DNA of 64,000 nt from Tausonia pullulans (lineage: Eukaryota; Basidiomycota; Tremellomycetes; Cystofilobasidiales; Mrakiaceae), in contig OX637626.1 in assembly GCA_951802195.1 (NCBI GenBank), forward strand, positions 1,178,001-1,242,000, written 5' to 3'. The translations under genes and the position numbers were made by a program. The first letter of the stretch is position 1; every line of letters begins with the position of its first letter. A model generated the notes under the pieces. That model had not been told where the DNA came from. It searched no databases and saw nothing but the letters and a program-made list of their open reading frames with translations. Shown here in pieces: positions 47,701 to 59,183 of this stretch.

Positions 47701-49950
47701 TGCTGATGAACTCATTTTGCCCAGGTCTTTGGCGAACGAGGCTGGCCTGCGCTCTGTCATCATGACCACCCTCAGCTTGACCCTGGAGGGCATCCAGGCG
47801 GGGACAATTGCGACGTCGGATGTCGCCGTGCTGGTCCTTGTCCGGTGAGTTGGTCCCCTCTCAATGACTGGTCGAGAGAGAGACTGATATCTCAATATTA
47901 GGTGCCTCGTGCGGCTGACGATGAAGCGAATCGAAGACCCGACGATCCTAGACGCGTATATCGACGCTTAACCTGCTTGCCATACCTTCTGATCTGACTC
48001 TTATCTCGACAGCGAGCGGACTCGACTCATCGCCGCCCTCATCTTCCAATTTGAGTCCGCTCTCCAATCCGTTGAGTCCAAGTCAAGTCTCACTGTGATT
48101 GTGGATGAGAAGGAGCTGGCGTGGCTCTACAAGACGGGTGAGAGCTTTTGATATTCTCCCTCAGATGGACGATGGAGCTGACTCTTTTGTAGCCTTCAAC
48201 GCCGGAGTCATTGCAGCCCAGCAAGGATGGCCAGAGTCGGCCGTTTACAAGCTCTTCGAGGTTGCCACTGCCGTGCGTCCAGCAGTATCACTCTATTTTG
48301 CTTTGATTCGTGCCTGACCATGACAACATGCAGCTGATGAGAGTCTATGGCGAGATCGCCGTCAACATTGACCCCGATTTGGCCTATCAGCGCGCTCTGG
48401 GGTCGTACGCAGCCACAGCTGGCCGGAGTGAGCGTTCTCATCAATTTCCCCCATCTGAGCTGACATATGTGCATGCTTCTCTTAGGTCTTGAGGCCAAGA
48501 CGCTCTCGGGCGAGACCAGGGCGAGTCTCACCTCCGTTCTGCCTCCGACCCTGGAACCACGCTGAATCCTTGCTGCAAAATCAGACCGCCGCTTTCCGTA
48601 GCATCGTGGAGACGAGCGCTCCGAGCAGCTTCGACGTAATTATCCCGCTTCTGGATTCAACAATGGCTGGGATTGGCATCGAGTGGAGGGATCGGTTAGT
48701 CAAGATGTCGCAGGTCGTCCGGATCTTCCAGGCGCGTTTCATTTTGCCCTTGCATCGTTTCGATGAGACAGCGCTGGCTGACTTTGAGGAGTGATATCAC
48801 AGGTCGAAGCCTTCTGTGAGCTTAAGGACTGGCCCAGAGCGCAGAAGGCCATCGAGGTGAGAATATCATATCAGTCTATCTCTCGCACCTCTTCGCAACT
48901 GACAGTCGGCGGGCACCGAAGGAGTCCTCCTCGCGAGAGATCGAGGCATCGACAGAATTGTACGAGGCGCTCTGTAACCTTGTCTGGACGAGCCGAGACT
49001 GCCCTCCTGACAGTGAGCTAGCGCACCTTCCTCAGCTCGGAGGAATCGATCTCGTTTGGTTTGGGACTGATGTCTTGTACCTCTCTTTAGCCGTCTTTGA
49101 AATCCTCGAGGTCCGCTCGACTTGAGAATGGCAATGAGTCATGACTAATGAGGCATCTCACCTCCTAGAGACTCCTCCGATCGGGCCTCGCCTTCGACAA
49201 AATCCGGGACCTCTCTAAGTTCTCCCGCTGGCTTCGAACGGTGCTGTCCATCTGCTTCGCGCGCGAGCGGCCAGAGGACCTCGACCGAGCGCTGGGTGAA
49301 GGGTGTCTTTATTCTTTGGTCCCTTCATATTATTCACTGATCATGTTTTGTCCATTCAAGGTTACATCGGGCAAGCAACGGAGCTACTCAAAGTACACGC
49401 GGGCGATGCCGATATGTCGGTCAGTCTGAATCAGGGTTGCCATTCCTCTCTTCCTCAGACACCCTATGCTTACGATGGCGCTACAGTACCCGGTCTGTGC
49501 CTCTCCTACCGACCGCTCAGTCGACGAACGAATCCGCTGACCCGCAGATTTCATGTCTAGACGGAGGAGATCGACTGGGCTCGTCCCGATCAATCTTCAC
49601 TAGTTGCTCACCTCGAACTGACCTCTGGCCCCCACAGCTGCTCAGCATGTCCTGGAACAAGGGCAACGACGAGGCCTCGACCTCCAGCTACGAGCGTGCC
49701 CGAGCGTTCTACGAGGCGGCGCTCGGCCTCGTCGCGTTTGTGCCTCCATCTGGCGACCGTGTTCAGAAGGTCCGTCTAACATTGCCAGCAACTGCTCATG
49801 ACAAAGGCATGTGCTTATCTTTGGGGGTCACAATAGATGCAGCGCCGATACGGGCAAGTTTCTCTTGTTTAGCTGTGCCGACAACGAAATGATACTGACC
49901 TTTCCTCATCACCTGATACCAGAGAAGTCCTCGCCCAACTCGAGAGTTGA
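44750..49950 (+). CDS. Meiosis protein Spo22/Zip4-like (TPR)
   Basis: TPR-repeat scaffold of the ZMM group that promotes crossover formation on the synaptonemal complex. The start MANKRKN is spliced over a 44-nt intron (44770-44813) to LYSIHAAVSRSGFEI. The Spo22 region is marked by LLDAEGVAIWNRSGEF, VRLAAYRLIVAG, FHFKKACDEHRLALL, QAVDWLTAALRLGEQALR, ALAFMQSSPLKPEYLERAEATLDELL, IHRKVALCYLKLQELERA, AFNAGVIAAQQGWPESAVYKLFEVA, WNKGNDEASTSSYERARAFYEAALG. Very intron-rich (more than 20 introns), with exons often under 150 nt. I did not fix all borders; the 3' end is read as EVLAQLES then stop at 49950, with an uncertain preceding donor. Best explained as a full-length single gene of roughly 1000 residues. 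Confidence 0.75.
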
Positions 49951-50068
49951 GGCTTCCCTTCTTCCCTTCTTTGCTCTACTCTTCTCGCCTCTTCTAGTCT
50001 CCTTTCCTCCCGACCTTGCGAGATACATGAATTTCCCCGTTCAAGAAGACAGCGAGAGCACACGCTGA

Positions 50069-51123
50069 TCAAACAAGCTTGTCCGTCGTCCGCTGCTTCT
50101 CCGTTACTGCCCGTTCGCCCTCTCCAAGCCCATCGCGCCCTCCAAATCCAATACTCTCAGACCCAGGCGCACGTCCAGCCTTCGCAGACATCCGAACTCC
50201 GACGTTGATAGCCGACGGCAGCGTGTAGATCCTTCCTTCAGGCGTGTTGATTGCCGCTTGTGCCGTCGTCGCCGATGCTCCCGCCGACGACAGCGAACAG
50301 AGCCTTCCAAAAGGGTAGACGATGCCCGACACCTTTGAATGCAGAAGCGAGATTGGTACCGGTCCGTACGTGTTGGAGTCGTTCGACTGATCGGAGTTAT
50401 CGCCCTCAACCCAGACTTGGCCTGGCTCAAGCGTAACGAGCTTTTGAGGGTAAGGAGGAAGGGTCCGAATTGTGTCGCCGCCGAGGCCGACAATGCGCTT
50501 GACGGTCAATCTCCGGGTGGAGGATGTTGGAGACCTGTCAGGCAGAACGATGGGGAGATCAATTAATTGATTGCGCCAGACCCTCAGACACAGGCAGAGA
50601 CGGCGACCTCCGCCTCGTCCGCGTCGCGTCGATGAGCGCCCGAAGCACGCACGCACCAGAGCGTAACTACATCCCCGCGATGCCACGGTTTGCGCATCAC
50701 GGCATGCCACTTGTTGAGCAATAGCCAGTCTCGGCTTTGCGACTTGGGCCACCGAGGGTTGAGCGTCGGCTGGAGATTCCGAGAGACGTCGTTAGTCGTG
50801 CGTTCCCCCTGCTCGCTCAGGACGCGTCTCAAAGGCCGAGGACTGACGCTCATGCTAGCTCCCTCGACCGAGACAACGCCAAATACATTGTCTGTGACAA
50901 ACAGAGCCACCGGAACCCAGAGCGCGATCTTACTGCGAGCGCCGATCAACGAAAGAACGACGACAGAGAGGTAGACAGCTCGCGATCAGTTGGTTGGGCG
51001 CGTCTCGTTTAATGACGGACGATTCGGAACTGACGTAGCAGCATACACCCGGACTCACAGGTAGTCACGCCGAGTGAAGCCCTGGGCACCTTGAATGACC
51101 TTGTCGGGGATTCTTCGGCTCAT
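50069..51123 (-). CDS. IMP2: Mitochondrial inner membrane protease subunit 2
   Basis: Signal-peptidase-I-type (S26) serine protease that removes bipartite presequences in the intermembrane space. The start is at 51123 (MSRRIPDKVIQGAQGFTRRDYL). A hydrophobic segment (ALWVPVALFVTDNVFGVV) is followed by the catalytic-Ser motif VEGASMS-PTLNP, split by an intron after SMS, then WHRGDVVTLW, TVKRIVGLGGDTIRT with the catalytic Lys, GQVWVEGDNSDQSNDSNTYGPVP and LLHSKVSGIVYPFGR. About 90 residues beyond the family's usual end form a Gly/Ala-rich extension that lacks homology I know. The gene is convergent with SPO22; the two stops are about 120 bases apart. Confidence 0.92.
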
Positions 51124-51645
51124 GGTGTCGATGAGGAAGTGGGAGGAGGATCGAGAGAAGTCGGGAGGTGGGTTGCAGAGGGAGACGGGACGCGGGCCGA
51201 TCTGTGCACTTCGGGGAAGCGGTTCAAGTAAATTTTGTTAAGCTAGAGGCGAATTGCGAGTTTCGGGGAGTTGAGCTGAGGGTGATGGTTGAGTCGAGAT
51301 TAGCAGGAGCAGCAAGCAGGTACGACGGCTGTTCTCGCTGTTGTCTTCCGTTCGCGCACGGGTCGAGCGAGACCCGTCGGCTTGATGGGAGGATCGGTCT
51401 CTCGCTCAGGTAGATCATCGTAATAAGACGGCAAATGCATCATTGAGGTGTGTAAAGTTCGATGCAAAAGGAGAGAGTAAATGTGCGAAGAGACCCAGTG
51501 ACTGGATGATGGATGAGACAAGGAGCGAGGCTGCAGCGAGGCGAAAACGACACGAGAATGAGAGTGGGGGAGAACGTAGAGCAGGGCAACAAAAGTAAAC
51601 GAGAGGAAAATAAAAGGAGACAGAAATTTGGTAGAAAAGGAGAGG
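51124..51645. other. Intergenic region IMP2-formin
   Basis: About 520 bases between the IMP2 start and the formin stop, both on the minus strand. It holds the formin 3' UTR and the IMP2 promoter. No gene seen. Confidence 0.5.
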
Positions 51646-54600
51646 TCACTCCTCGTCGTGAGGTTTGTTTTCGTTAGCAGGGTTACCCGGGGAAGCCTCT
51701 AGGGCGTCTTCAACCATCGAGGTGGCAGGCTCCTCCCCCTCGGCTGCCACTCGCTCGGAAGCTTCGACAGGAACAGGTGCACTGGACTCCTCCGTTTCTG
51801 TCACAGAGGTATCCCCTTCCTCTGCCAGTTCCGTCTCAGCTTCAGCTTGTGTCGAGATCGGCGACGCGCGCTCCTCAAGGCTCTCCTCCGGCTTGGGCAG
51901 CGACCCAAAACCTCGACTCCGCAGAGTATTGAGGATACTCATCGCTTGACCGCCGAAGTCTGACCCGGGGGCCTCGCTTCCAAGCGGCGGCAGCGACGGT
52001 AGCGTTGAGATGGACGCCGAGACATTGCGGCCACGGCCAGCACGCCTTGGTCGACGAGGCTGCATATTCTTGAGCGAGTCCATAATGTTATCCATCACCG
52101 GGGCGGCCTCGTCAATCTTGGCATCGCGTTCGGCCTTTTCCCGGGCGCGGGTATCGGCAGCCTGGGATTGAGAGTGTTTGGCATTTAGACGACAAGAGCA
52201 AGGACGGCAAAGACCACGACCCTGAGACGCACCTCCTTTCGGCGTTGCTTGGCGGCCTCCATCTCAGCCCACGTGAGATTCTGCTTTTGACATTGCTGTT
52301 AGAGGGAAAGATGGCCAAGGTCAGAAAGAAGGCTGGTTATGATATGGGACAAGATCTTGCGTACCTTGTACGATGTGACAAACGTCTTGAAGATGCCGAA
52401 GAAGACGTTGGATGCCGTCGCCGGATCCTCGCCAAAGTACTTGAGGACGGCATTGTAGGTCGCCTCAGCGGCAATCCGCTTGTCGTTGAGTGCCTCGACG
52501 CGCTCACGAGCGTCGGCAAGGGAGCGGAGCATCCGCTGCGAGTAGCGGTCGCCCGGGATGGCCTCGTCCAGGAGGTGCGACTTGATCTCGCGGTCAATCT
52601 CGACGAGCTTCTTGGAGAGGTCGTTGACGCCCTCACCAACAGGCTTGAGTTCGTCTGAAGTTAAGGAGGTTGGAAAAGGTCAGCCAGCAAGGAGACGAAA
52701 AGGAAGACAGAGAGATTGACTTACGTCGCGAACCCTCGCAAGCCTTGTCGAGTTCGTCGAGGAAGCCCTCCATCTCTTGGAACAGATTTGAGACCGTGCG
52801 CTCAAGGAAGTGAAGCAGATTCTGTCCCTGGGGTGACTTGGTCTCGACCAGCTGATGAAAGGAGGGCGGGAATCAGCAAAGGCATTCCTAAGCCGCCTGC
52901 CTGACGGTCGAAAAAGCGCACCTTGTTGATGCTGCTGATCTTGAATCCGAAGGCGCCTCCGGCGTACGAGTTGCCGTTGAGGTAGTTTCCAATGAGGAGG
53001 ATAAGCTGTATAAAGTGAGAGACTTGTCAGGACACTGAGGAGGATGATCACAAAAGGAGCAGCACACGCACCGATAAAAGCTGTCGGAACTTGGGCGCTT
53101 CCTGAAGGGCGACCGACGCCTCGGTCGTCTGCTCGACGGCCTCCTCGAAGAGCGAGATACGCTCCTCGAAGCGTGCGCGGTAAAGAAGACCGGTGACGCG
53201 GGCCTCGAGCCGGGGGATCTTGATGAGGTGGACCATGAGCCGATCGGCCGGGTGGAGAAGCATGAGCTCGGCGACTGTGTCGGTCTTGTGGGCGTTGAGC
53301 TTGCCGACCTGGGGGGACGGGTTAGAAATGAAGAAAGGCGATGAAATATGGCGCCACACACCTGCTCTGGGCTCGGAAGGAACTTTTGCATATTCTCCAG
53401 GAAGATCTGCGTGCAGTACTTTTCGTCGCACGAGAGGATCTTCTCCGTAATCTCCTGGGGATCTTCGATCTTGAAGCCCTTCATGAAAATTTCTGTGGGG
53501 GGCATCCGTGAGATTGGGGAAGATGTAGATGAGAAAGAAAAAGAAACGTGGGCGACTGACCGACCATGCGCTTGACCTTCGGGTCCAAGACGCTCATGAG
53601 CTCGACCTGCTTCTGCTTCTCTGTGAGTGAGGAAAGAAGTTAAGGTCAGTCCTAGAGTAAGTGGCCACCCGACCCAGCACTCGCCACCCACCGATTTGCA
53701 TCTTGGCCGCCTGCGCGGAGAACGTCGCCTCCATCTGATTCCAAATGTTCATCTGCTTGAGCTTCTCTGCCCACTCGTTCTCCTGCACCTCGGTGCTCGA
53801 GACGTTCCAAATGGTGCCCTCCTCTGGGTTGAGCTCGCCAAACTTGTCCCAATGGAGCTGTTTGACGCGCGCCGAGGCCTTGTAGGCGACGACCTTGCGG
53901 GGGACCTTGGAAGCCGAGGCGTCGCCTAACAAGCCATCGAGCCCGGGCGTGCCTGGAGGCGTGCCAACAAGTGACCGGTGCGCCGAGCCGCGAGTGGAAG
54001 AGGCTGCGGACGAGGAACCGGACCCCTTTAGGTTCGACATCCCACCGGCAATCGAGCCGAGGAAGGCAGGTCGAGGCGGTCCTGAGGAAGACGAAGCAAC
54101 AACAGCAGTGCTCTCGCTCTTTCCGACGGCAGCACCCTCCGCTGAAGTAGCAGCAGCCCTTTTCTGGAAGCCCTTGGAGATGTCGCCCAGGAACGCCGGT
54201 CGCGGGGGGCCAAGCTTCGGCGTTAGATTCTTGGAATCGCCCTTGTCAACTTTGTCGTCCTCCTCAGACACCGCCATCGGCCCCTTGCTCTTGATCTGCG
54301 CGTGGAGGGCGGCCATCAGCGGGTTGAACGGGAGGGCGGGCCCCGCGGGAGGGGCCAAGTCGTCGTCGTCGTCGTCCGAGATGGAATTTTTTGCGTTGAT
54401 TTGAGCAAGCACAGACGCGAAAGGGTTCGGGGGCCGCATAGGGCCGCCAGGACCGCCAAGAGCCGCACCAGAGTCAGCAGATCCAGTGCCGCCGCCACCA
54501 GCCGCGGACTTCTGCTGCAGGAGCTGCCTGGACGCCGAGGAAGACGACCGCTTGCGCTCTCCGGGGGTTGGCGAATGCTCAAAGCCGGAAGTATCCGAGC

Positions 54601-57600
54601 TGGAAGACTCGTCATCGTCCCGGTTGTGCAGCTCGAGCTCCTTGTCCTCCGAGAGGGTTGCGAGCGGCAAGGCAGAAGTGTCCTCGGATAAAGTAGAGCC
54701 GCCAGCTCCGGCACCTGCGTTCGACGCCTTACCCGACCGCGATTTGGCGTACTCGGCGAGCGAAATATTATGCGTCGAAGGTGAGCGTGAAATCCGGAAC
54801 GAGTCGTTGTTGCTGAGGATCGATCGGCGGTCCTGCGAGGCGATCGACGTCCCTTGGGTGTCCTCCGTCCGGACGGTGAAACCGCTGGTCCGAGGGTCAG
54901 TTCGCTCGCTGTCCGAGACGTCATCAACAACGGCACCTCCAAAAGGTGCCGCTGAGGACGAGCTGTCGCTACCGCCCAAGGTTGGGGCTGAAGCACTCCG
55001 GGAGAACCTGCGACCGTGAAGTTCTTCGAGAAAGCGGGGCGGAAGCTGGCCCCTCTTGTCTGAGAAGAGCGTGTGCGTCCGGCCGTTGGGCGGAAAGCGT
55101 CGAGGATCCATCGCGCGTGCGCTCCGGATAGCCGGGGCCGAGCCGGGCGAGTTGAGCTGCTCGAGGCCAGCCGCGAGGCTGGCCTCGATGTGCTCTCGGA
55201 CAATCTCGTCCTCAGCGTCAATGAATTGGGACCCAGACTTAACCTCGGCCCGGTCGACGTTGCGGCCCTTTGCTTTGGGCAGTGGGCCCGTCGCCGAAGC
55301 GATCTTGACGCGAGCGACCTCGTCACCATCTTCATCCTCGTCAATCTCCTCATCCTCATCCTCGTCAGAAAACTTGGACGGCGGGAGCTGCTTCCTTCGC
55401 CGACCCGAAACGCCTTCGAGTTTTTCGATCGTTTTCTGTAGCTCGTGCTGCCGCTCCAGGTTGTCGATAAGCTCCTGTCGGTCGACCGCGGAGGCTTCGC
55501 CAGTCATATCGCTCCTGGACCGGAGTCGATTAGTAATGCCCTCGAGGTCGCGTGACTCGCGAAGCATGTTGAAGAGCTCCTGGATCCTCAGCTCGAGAGA
55601 CTTGATCCGCTCTTCATACATCCTCTTGACCTCCACGAGCTCCTCCTCGAGCCGATGCGTCGCAAGCCTCGAGTTCTTGAGGGCGTCCTCCGAACTCGCG
55701 AGCTTCTCCTGCAGCTGACGAACAACCCCACCACCCTGGGAAGCGAGTTCCTCCTCAACAGCGGCCTTCTCGAGCGCGAGCTGCTGGGCAGTCGCCCGCA
55801 TCTCCGCCGCCTGTGCAAGCGCCTTGTCGAGCCGATCCTGATCGGCGAAACGGCTGACGACCTTCTGCACCGAGACCCCCATGAGGGACGAAAAGTCCTG
55901 CTCTGATGTCCCAACCTTCCGATCGAGGACAACCGAGGTGATGAGCTGATCGACGAGCTGGAAGTATCTCGTCCTCGTTTCGTCGTCCTCGCGGATGAGC
56001 AAGAGATGCTGCATGGCCGAGAGAAAGAAATCTGCTGCTCGAGTCCCCTGAATGGACTCGAGGATGGCCGCGAATACCTCGGCGGGGCTGCTCATATCCC
56101 TGAGGAGACCCTGGTTAAACTCCTTGGCGACCTCGCGAGCGTCCTCCTCCTCTTCATTCTCGACCGTTCGGATGAGGCGATCCATGGAGGAGTGCCCAAA
56201 GTCCTTGAGCTTGGCGATGATGCGCTTGACACCGCAGGCCTCCATTTGGGCGCGGAGGTGCACTCGGACGGCAAGCCCATCGGCATCGTCGATGACCGTC
56301 GTAAGAGCGTGGATGAGAAACAAGTTGGCCATCTAGGTGGGAAGGGTTCAGATATCAGATGAGCTTCGAAGGCGACAGAGAGAGACGAGTGACCCACTGC
56401 GTAGTCATTGAGCCCGCCCTCGCCGACACTCGTAACAGCACTCCCCAGCCCCGTCCTAAGATCTTCACTGACGCCTACGAGGCTTCCCATCCTTCCGCGA
56501 CCGTCAATTGTCGCCTCAAAAACCTGGAACCACGCGTCGAACCTCCCTGCGCCCTGGTGGAGCTGCTGGAGGACCTTGAGGCCGTGGAGGACAAACTCGT
56601 GGCCCCTCGGCTTATCCCAGTAGCAGAGGAACGTAAGAATGTCTGCAACGAGCTTGCGTGTCGAGAGATTCGGCGACGACAGCGAGCAGGCGATGTGGGT
56701 GATGATGTGCGGGTGGTTGATCGCATCATTTGCGCCATGCTTGCTGTTAAGGAGGATCTTGAGGCACTTGATGATCTCGTATTCAAGATCAATCTCGACG
56801 GCTTTCTTGGACTCCTTGTGGTTGATTTTGCCGAGCGTATCGCTGAGGACGCTCTGGCCTTGCATTTCAATGAAGGAGCGGAACCATCTTAGGGAATGAG
56901 GATCAGCTAAACGAACGGTTCACGGCAACGCTCAACGATGACGGTGATCACGCACGAGACCGGTAGTGTCCGGAGCGAAACCGAGAGACTGGCGACGTTC
57001 TTGCCCGTGATGGTGCCGTCCATGAACTTCTGGATGTACCTGGATATAAGGAGTCACACGCCATTAGCTGCCTTTCCGCACACGCTGCAACAACAATCAG
57101 ACTCACCACTCCGGGCTGTCTCGTCCATAGAGGCTCTTTGAGTCTCTCCCCATCTCCTTCGCTGCGCTCTCCCGCTTGGCACGGTCTCTCTCCTGTTGCC
57201 ACTTGATCCGCGCGTCGTTAAGGACCATGAGCCACTTGTTGTCGTCTGGGAGAGCCCGCATCTCTGGTCGGACTGAGGCGGGCGTGCCTGTGGAGGATGT
57301 TGGGGAGGAGGACTCGCGGTTGGCTGGGAGACGTTGATGGGTTGATTATCAGCACCACGGCGTGTCGCCCGCTGACTTGCTCACCCATACGCACAGATAA
57401 GACCCGCAAACAATCGGTCGACCTCCTCCTTCGACGGTCTAGGGAAGTAGAATTCGTCCGAGACGAAGCTTCCACCGGGCGTCTCGGATCCCCCTCCTGC
57501 TCCCCCACCTCCACCACTAGGCGTGCCCGGATCACCTCCCCCACCTCCTCCCACCCCCGGCCCATACCTCGAGCTCGCCCCTGTCGAGGCTGACGAGTTT

Positions 57601-58647
57601 CGAACATGTCTCGAGCTCGAGAGGTGCGCCCCAGACCTCGCGACGGGCGTCACCGGGAGCCCTCCTCCGCTGCTCGGGCCGCGGTGGAGAGTCGAGGGTG
57701 TCGGAGTGCCTCCGCCTCCTCCTGCGGCGTACTCGGAGTAAGACGACGGAGCTGGGGAGTAAGCCCTTGGGTACGGAGAGGAGCCTCCTCCCCCTGTTGT
57801 CGATGTTAATGGCTGTCTCGAGGAGAGCGACCCAGCGGTCCGGTACGAGCTCGCCGTGGACGCAGACGAGAGCGCGCGGGACACGTCCGTCGTCGTCTGG
57901 TACGATGAGGACGCGTCGTCGTCAATCAGGGAGATCTGCCGTGTTCGGGAGACATTTGAGCGTTCCGAGTCGCGTCGGGTCGGCAGCTGGGAGACGTGGA
58001 TGTTGAGATCGGTGCCGTCCGCTGTGAGGGTCGGGTTAGTGTTTGGGGAGGAGATGATGCGGCCGTTAGGGCTGGGCGGGTGTAAGGAGAGAAGTTTGGT
58101 CAGCCATGGACGTCTCTAGAGCCCAACTTGAGAAGGCCTTCTGGGTTCGGTGGACGGGTAAGCAAGAAGTGGACGAGAGACACAAGGTGAGAAGTCAAGG
58201 GGGAGCAAGCGAGGCCTCCCAACGCGTCCCGGTCGCACTCCCTCCACACCCCGGTCTTTCTTCCCAGGCTACCTCAGTCCACCAGATTCTCGTATGCCTG
58301 AACGTCCTCTCCCACGGAGTACGCGCCTGGAGAAGGAGTGGTACAGATATCTGCCCAACCTCGCATACACGCACGCCTGAGGCGAGGTGGGCTGGCTGGC
58401 ACTCGAGCCTTCCCTGCCAAGTCGCTACTTGATGAACTCACCCCTGTTGCCCGGCCCCCAGAGCAACGACCTTCCCCCCCGGTCCCAGCCTCTCATACGG
58501 GACGCTCATCCCAAGCTCGTCCGCCCGAGAGGAGTATGACGAGCTCGCCGACGCCCGCGAGGCCGCCGTCGAGGACGAGGCGGACGACGCGCCTCCGGCC
58601 GAGTCCGGCACCGTTCCCCCGTCGCGCTTGCGGATGCTCTTGAACAT
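51646..58647 (-). CDS. Diaphanous/Bni1-type formin without polyproline FH1
   Basis: Actin nucleator for polarised growth and cytokinesis. The start MFKSIRKRDGG (58647) is followed by Ser/Gly-rich sequence. The GBD/FH3 begins at FYFPRPSKEEVDRLFA (about 57460) and includes CLKILLNSKHGANDAI, LSTRKLVADILTFLCYW, and LRAQMEACGVKRIIAKLKDFG in the very long exon 56332-53700. A coiled coil follows (QLALEKAAVEEELAS to IKSLELRIQELFNML). The region where FH1 should be has only GPPRPAFLG repeats. FH2 runs from VKQLHWDKFGELNPEEGTIW through ILSCDEKYCTQIFLENM, LIKIPRLEARVTGLLYR, LLIGNYLNGNSYAGGAFGFK and KTFVTSYK. The DAD is MDNIMDSLKNM then QPRRPRR, and an acidic tail ends at 51646. GBD plus DAD implies autoinhibition released by a Rho GTPase. 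Confidence 0.92.
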
Positions 58648-59183
58648 TGCCGCTGGCCGGGGCGGAGGGAACGGAAAGAGGAGGGTAGAGGTGTTGAGCT
58701 AAGGGAGGATACTGAGTTGTGTCGATGATGGGATGCGTTGATGTATTAAATGAGAGGCGTGCGGGACTGTTTGAGTTGGCATTCGAATGACGGCAGCGAG
58801 AGCGCGAGTGTGTGAGGGGACGAGCGGGTCCCGCGGGCGGCCAAGGGGCGCGCAGACAAAGAAAGTCAACGGGGCGGACTGTCTGGTCCGAGTTAGACAT
58901 TTTCAGTTTGTCTTCACATATGGATCTTAGAGTCTTCCCGTCTGTGGGTCAGAGATACCAGAAAGAGCGACGCCCGGCATGCTATACACTGCCTCGCAAT
59001 CTCAGCCGGCCAACTCAGAACAAAGGGCCCTGCCGATCCTCGTGCAAACTTCACCGTCAAGGGAAGCAAAGAGAGTGATAATCAAACAACTAAAATCACC
59101 GACTAAATCAAAAAGAACCAACAAACTAAAGGGTAGTCTGGCTCCCATCATGTCGGGTCCATCGTCTCCCCTTCATCCATCCC
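58648..59183. promoter_or_regulatory. Formin promoter region
   Basis: About 535 bases between the SNF4 stop and the formin start, both on the minus strand. No other gene seen. Confidence 0.5.

Noticed and set aside
54316-55718. Long plus- and minus-strand frames within the formin coding exon
   Set aside because: Low-complexity shadows of the 912-codon formin frame, which carries the recognised domains.
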